NCBI GenBank assembly: GCA_005885565.1
Contig: VAXK01000210.1
Location: forward strand, 1-29,666
DNA from: Actinomycetota bacterium
GTDB lineage: Bacteria > Actinomycetota > Thermoleophilia > Gaiellales > Gaiellaceae
Direction of reading: 5' to 3'
DNA length: 29,666 nucleotides
Part shown: one piece after another, positions 29,189 through 29,666 of the stretch
Position numbering within the stretch: position 1 is the stretch's first letter
Layout of the letters: each line of letters opens with the position of its first letter
Notes under the pieces: generated by a model
Told to the model about the DNA's origin: nothing
The model's input: the letters and a program-made list of their open reading frames with translations, nothing else
The model's database searches: none
Made by a program: the position numbers and the translations under genes

Positions 29189-29666
29189 GAACCGACCCGC
29201 GAAGAGGCGTGGGAGACCCTCACGCGCTACACGCAGAGCGAGGCGCTGCGCCGCCACGCGCTCGCCGTCGAGGCCTCGGTGCGAGCCTACGCGCGCCGGT
29301 TCGGCGAGGACGAGGAGCGCTGGGCGGTCGTCGCCCTCCTGCACGACTTCGACTACGAGATCCACCCAACCCTCGACGAGCATCCGCAGGACGGTGCGCC
29401 GATCCTCCGCGAGGAGGGCTGGCCCGAGGACGTCGTCGAGGCCGTGCTCTCGCATGCCGAGCACCTCGCCATGCCGCGCGACACGCCGCTCAAGAAGACG
29501 CTCTTCGCCTGCGACGAGCTCTCCGGCTTCGTCCAGGCGTGCGCCCTCGTACGGCCGACCGGCCTCGAGGGCCTGGAGCCGAAGTCGGTCCGGAAGAAGC
29601 TGAAGCAGCCGTCGTTCGCGGCCGGCGTGCACCGCGACGAGGTCTACCGCGGCGCGGAGGAGCTCG
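29186..29666 (+). CDS. HD-domain phosphohydrolase, 3'-truncated by the window edge
   Basis: About 160 residues are visible with no stop before the edge. The start reads LEPTREEAWETLTRYTQSE and continues with LRRHALAVEA, then VALLHDFDYEIHP, the HD metal motif, and AVLSHAEHLAMP, a further conserved His cluster. The C-terminal part (KKTLFACDELSGFVQACALV, RPTGLEGLEPKSVRKKLKQP) is characteristic of small HD-family proteins of unknown substrate. TTG at 29186 is favoured because it lies right behind a TATCGT box; an in-frame ATG at 29156 overlaps the murA start codon (shared CATG). Function is inferred from the domain only. Confidence 0.85.
   Translation, partial: MEPTREEAWETLTRYTQSEALRRHALAVEASVRAYARRFGEDEERWAVVALLHDFDYEIHPTLDEHPQDGAPILREEGWPEDVVEAVLSHAEHLAMPRDTPLKKTLFACDELSGFVQACALVRPTGLEGLEPKSVRKKLKQPSFAAGVHRDEVYRGAEEL

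Overview
The window looks like a chromosomal segment of a very high-GC Gram-positive bacterium, most likely an actinobacterium of the Thermoleophilia/Gaiellales kind. This is inferred from G/C-ending codons, SepF, DivIVA and YggT without outer-membrane genes, many GTG/TTG starts and core-gene order; no sequence comparison was possible.

The left third (1-8276) is accessory. It holds the 3' part of a polytopic membrane protein, a surface pair on the minus strand (a proline-rich membrane protein downstream of an 897-residue HYR-repeat secreted protein), a divergent secreted CHRD-domain protein, a small PAS protein, and a locus made of an 80-residue helical protein followed by a TOMM-type cyclodehydratase (zinc-tetracysteine domain fused to YcaO).

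From 8293 to 29157 nearly everything is on the minus strand, so transcription runs from high to low coordinates. The order is murA, a HisB-like gene, ridA; a DHH-CBS-nucleotidyltransferase fusion, pgeF, yggS, sepF, yggT, divIVA, DUF167, a TraR/DksA zinc finger, lspA, an RluD-type synthase; rpsB, tsf, pyrH, frr, uppS, cdsA; dxr, rseP; a small secreted protein; ispG, proS, an XRE regulator and tRNA-Pro(GGG). Many neighbours overlap by 1 to 35 bases or lie within 20 bases, as expected of long operons. The genes cover translation, the MEP isoprenoid pathway (dxr, ispG) feeding undecaprenyl phosphate (uppS), phospholipid precursor synthesis (cdsA), lipoprotein maturation (lspA), peptidoglycan precursor synthesis (murA, pgeF) and septum/pole organisation (sepF, divIVA). 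A divergent HD-domain gene starts beside murA and runs off the right edge.

The most unusual material is non-coding. One structured repeat occurs as a two-unit module in two separate intergenic gaps (before dxr and before rpsB). Its copies keep a GGTGGCAGCCACC palindrome and a GNRA-capped hairpin with compensatory changes, on the strand opposite to the genes. A second, 85-86 base repeat occurs at the 3' ends of two unrelated genes and supplies their last codons and stop. Other points are a MurA with Asp in place of the catalytic Cys, a HisB paralogue lacking its main metal motif, and the orphan YcaO locus.
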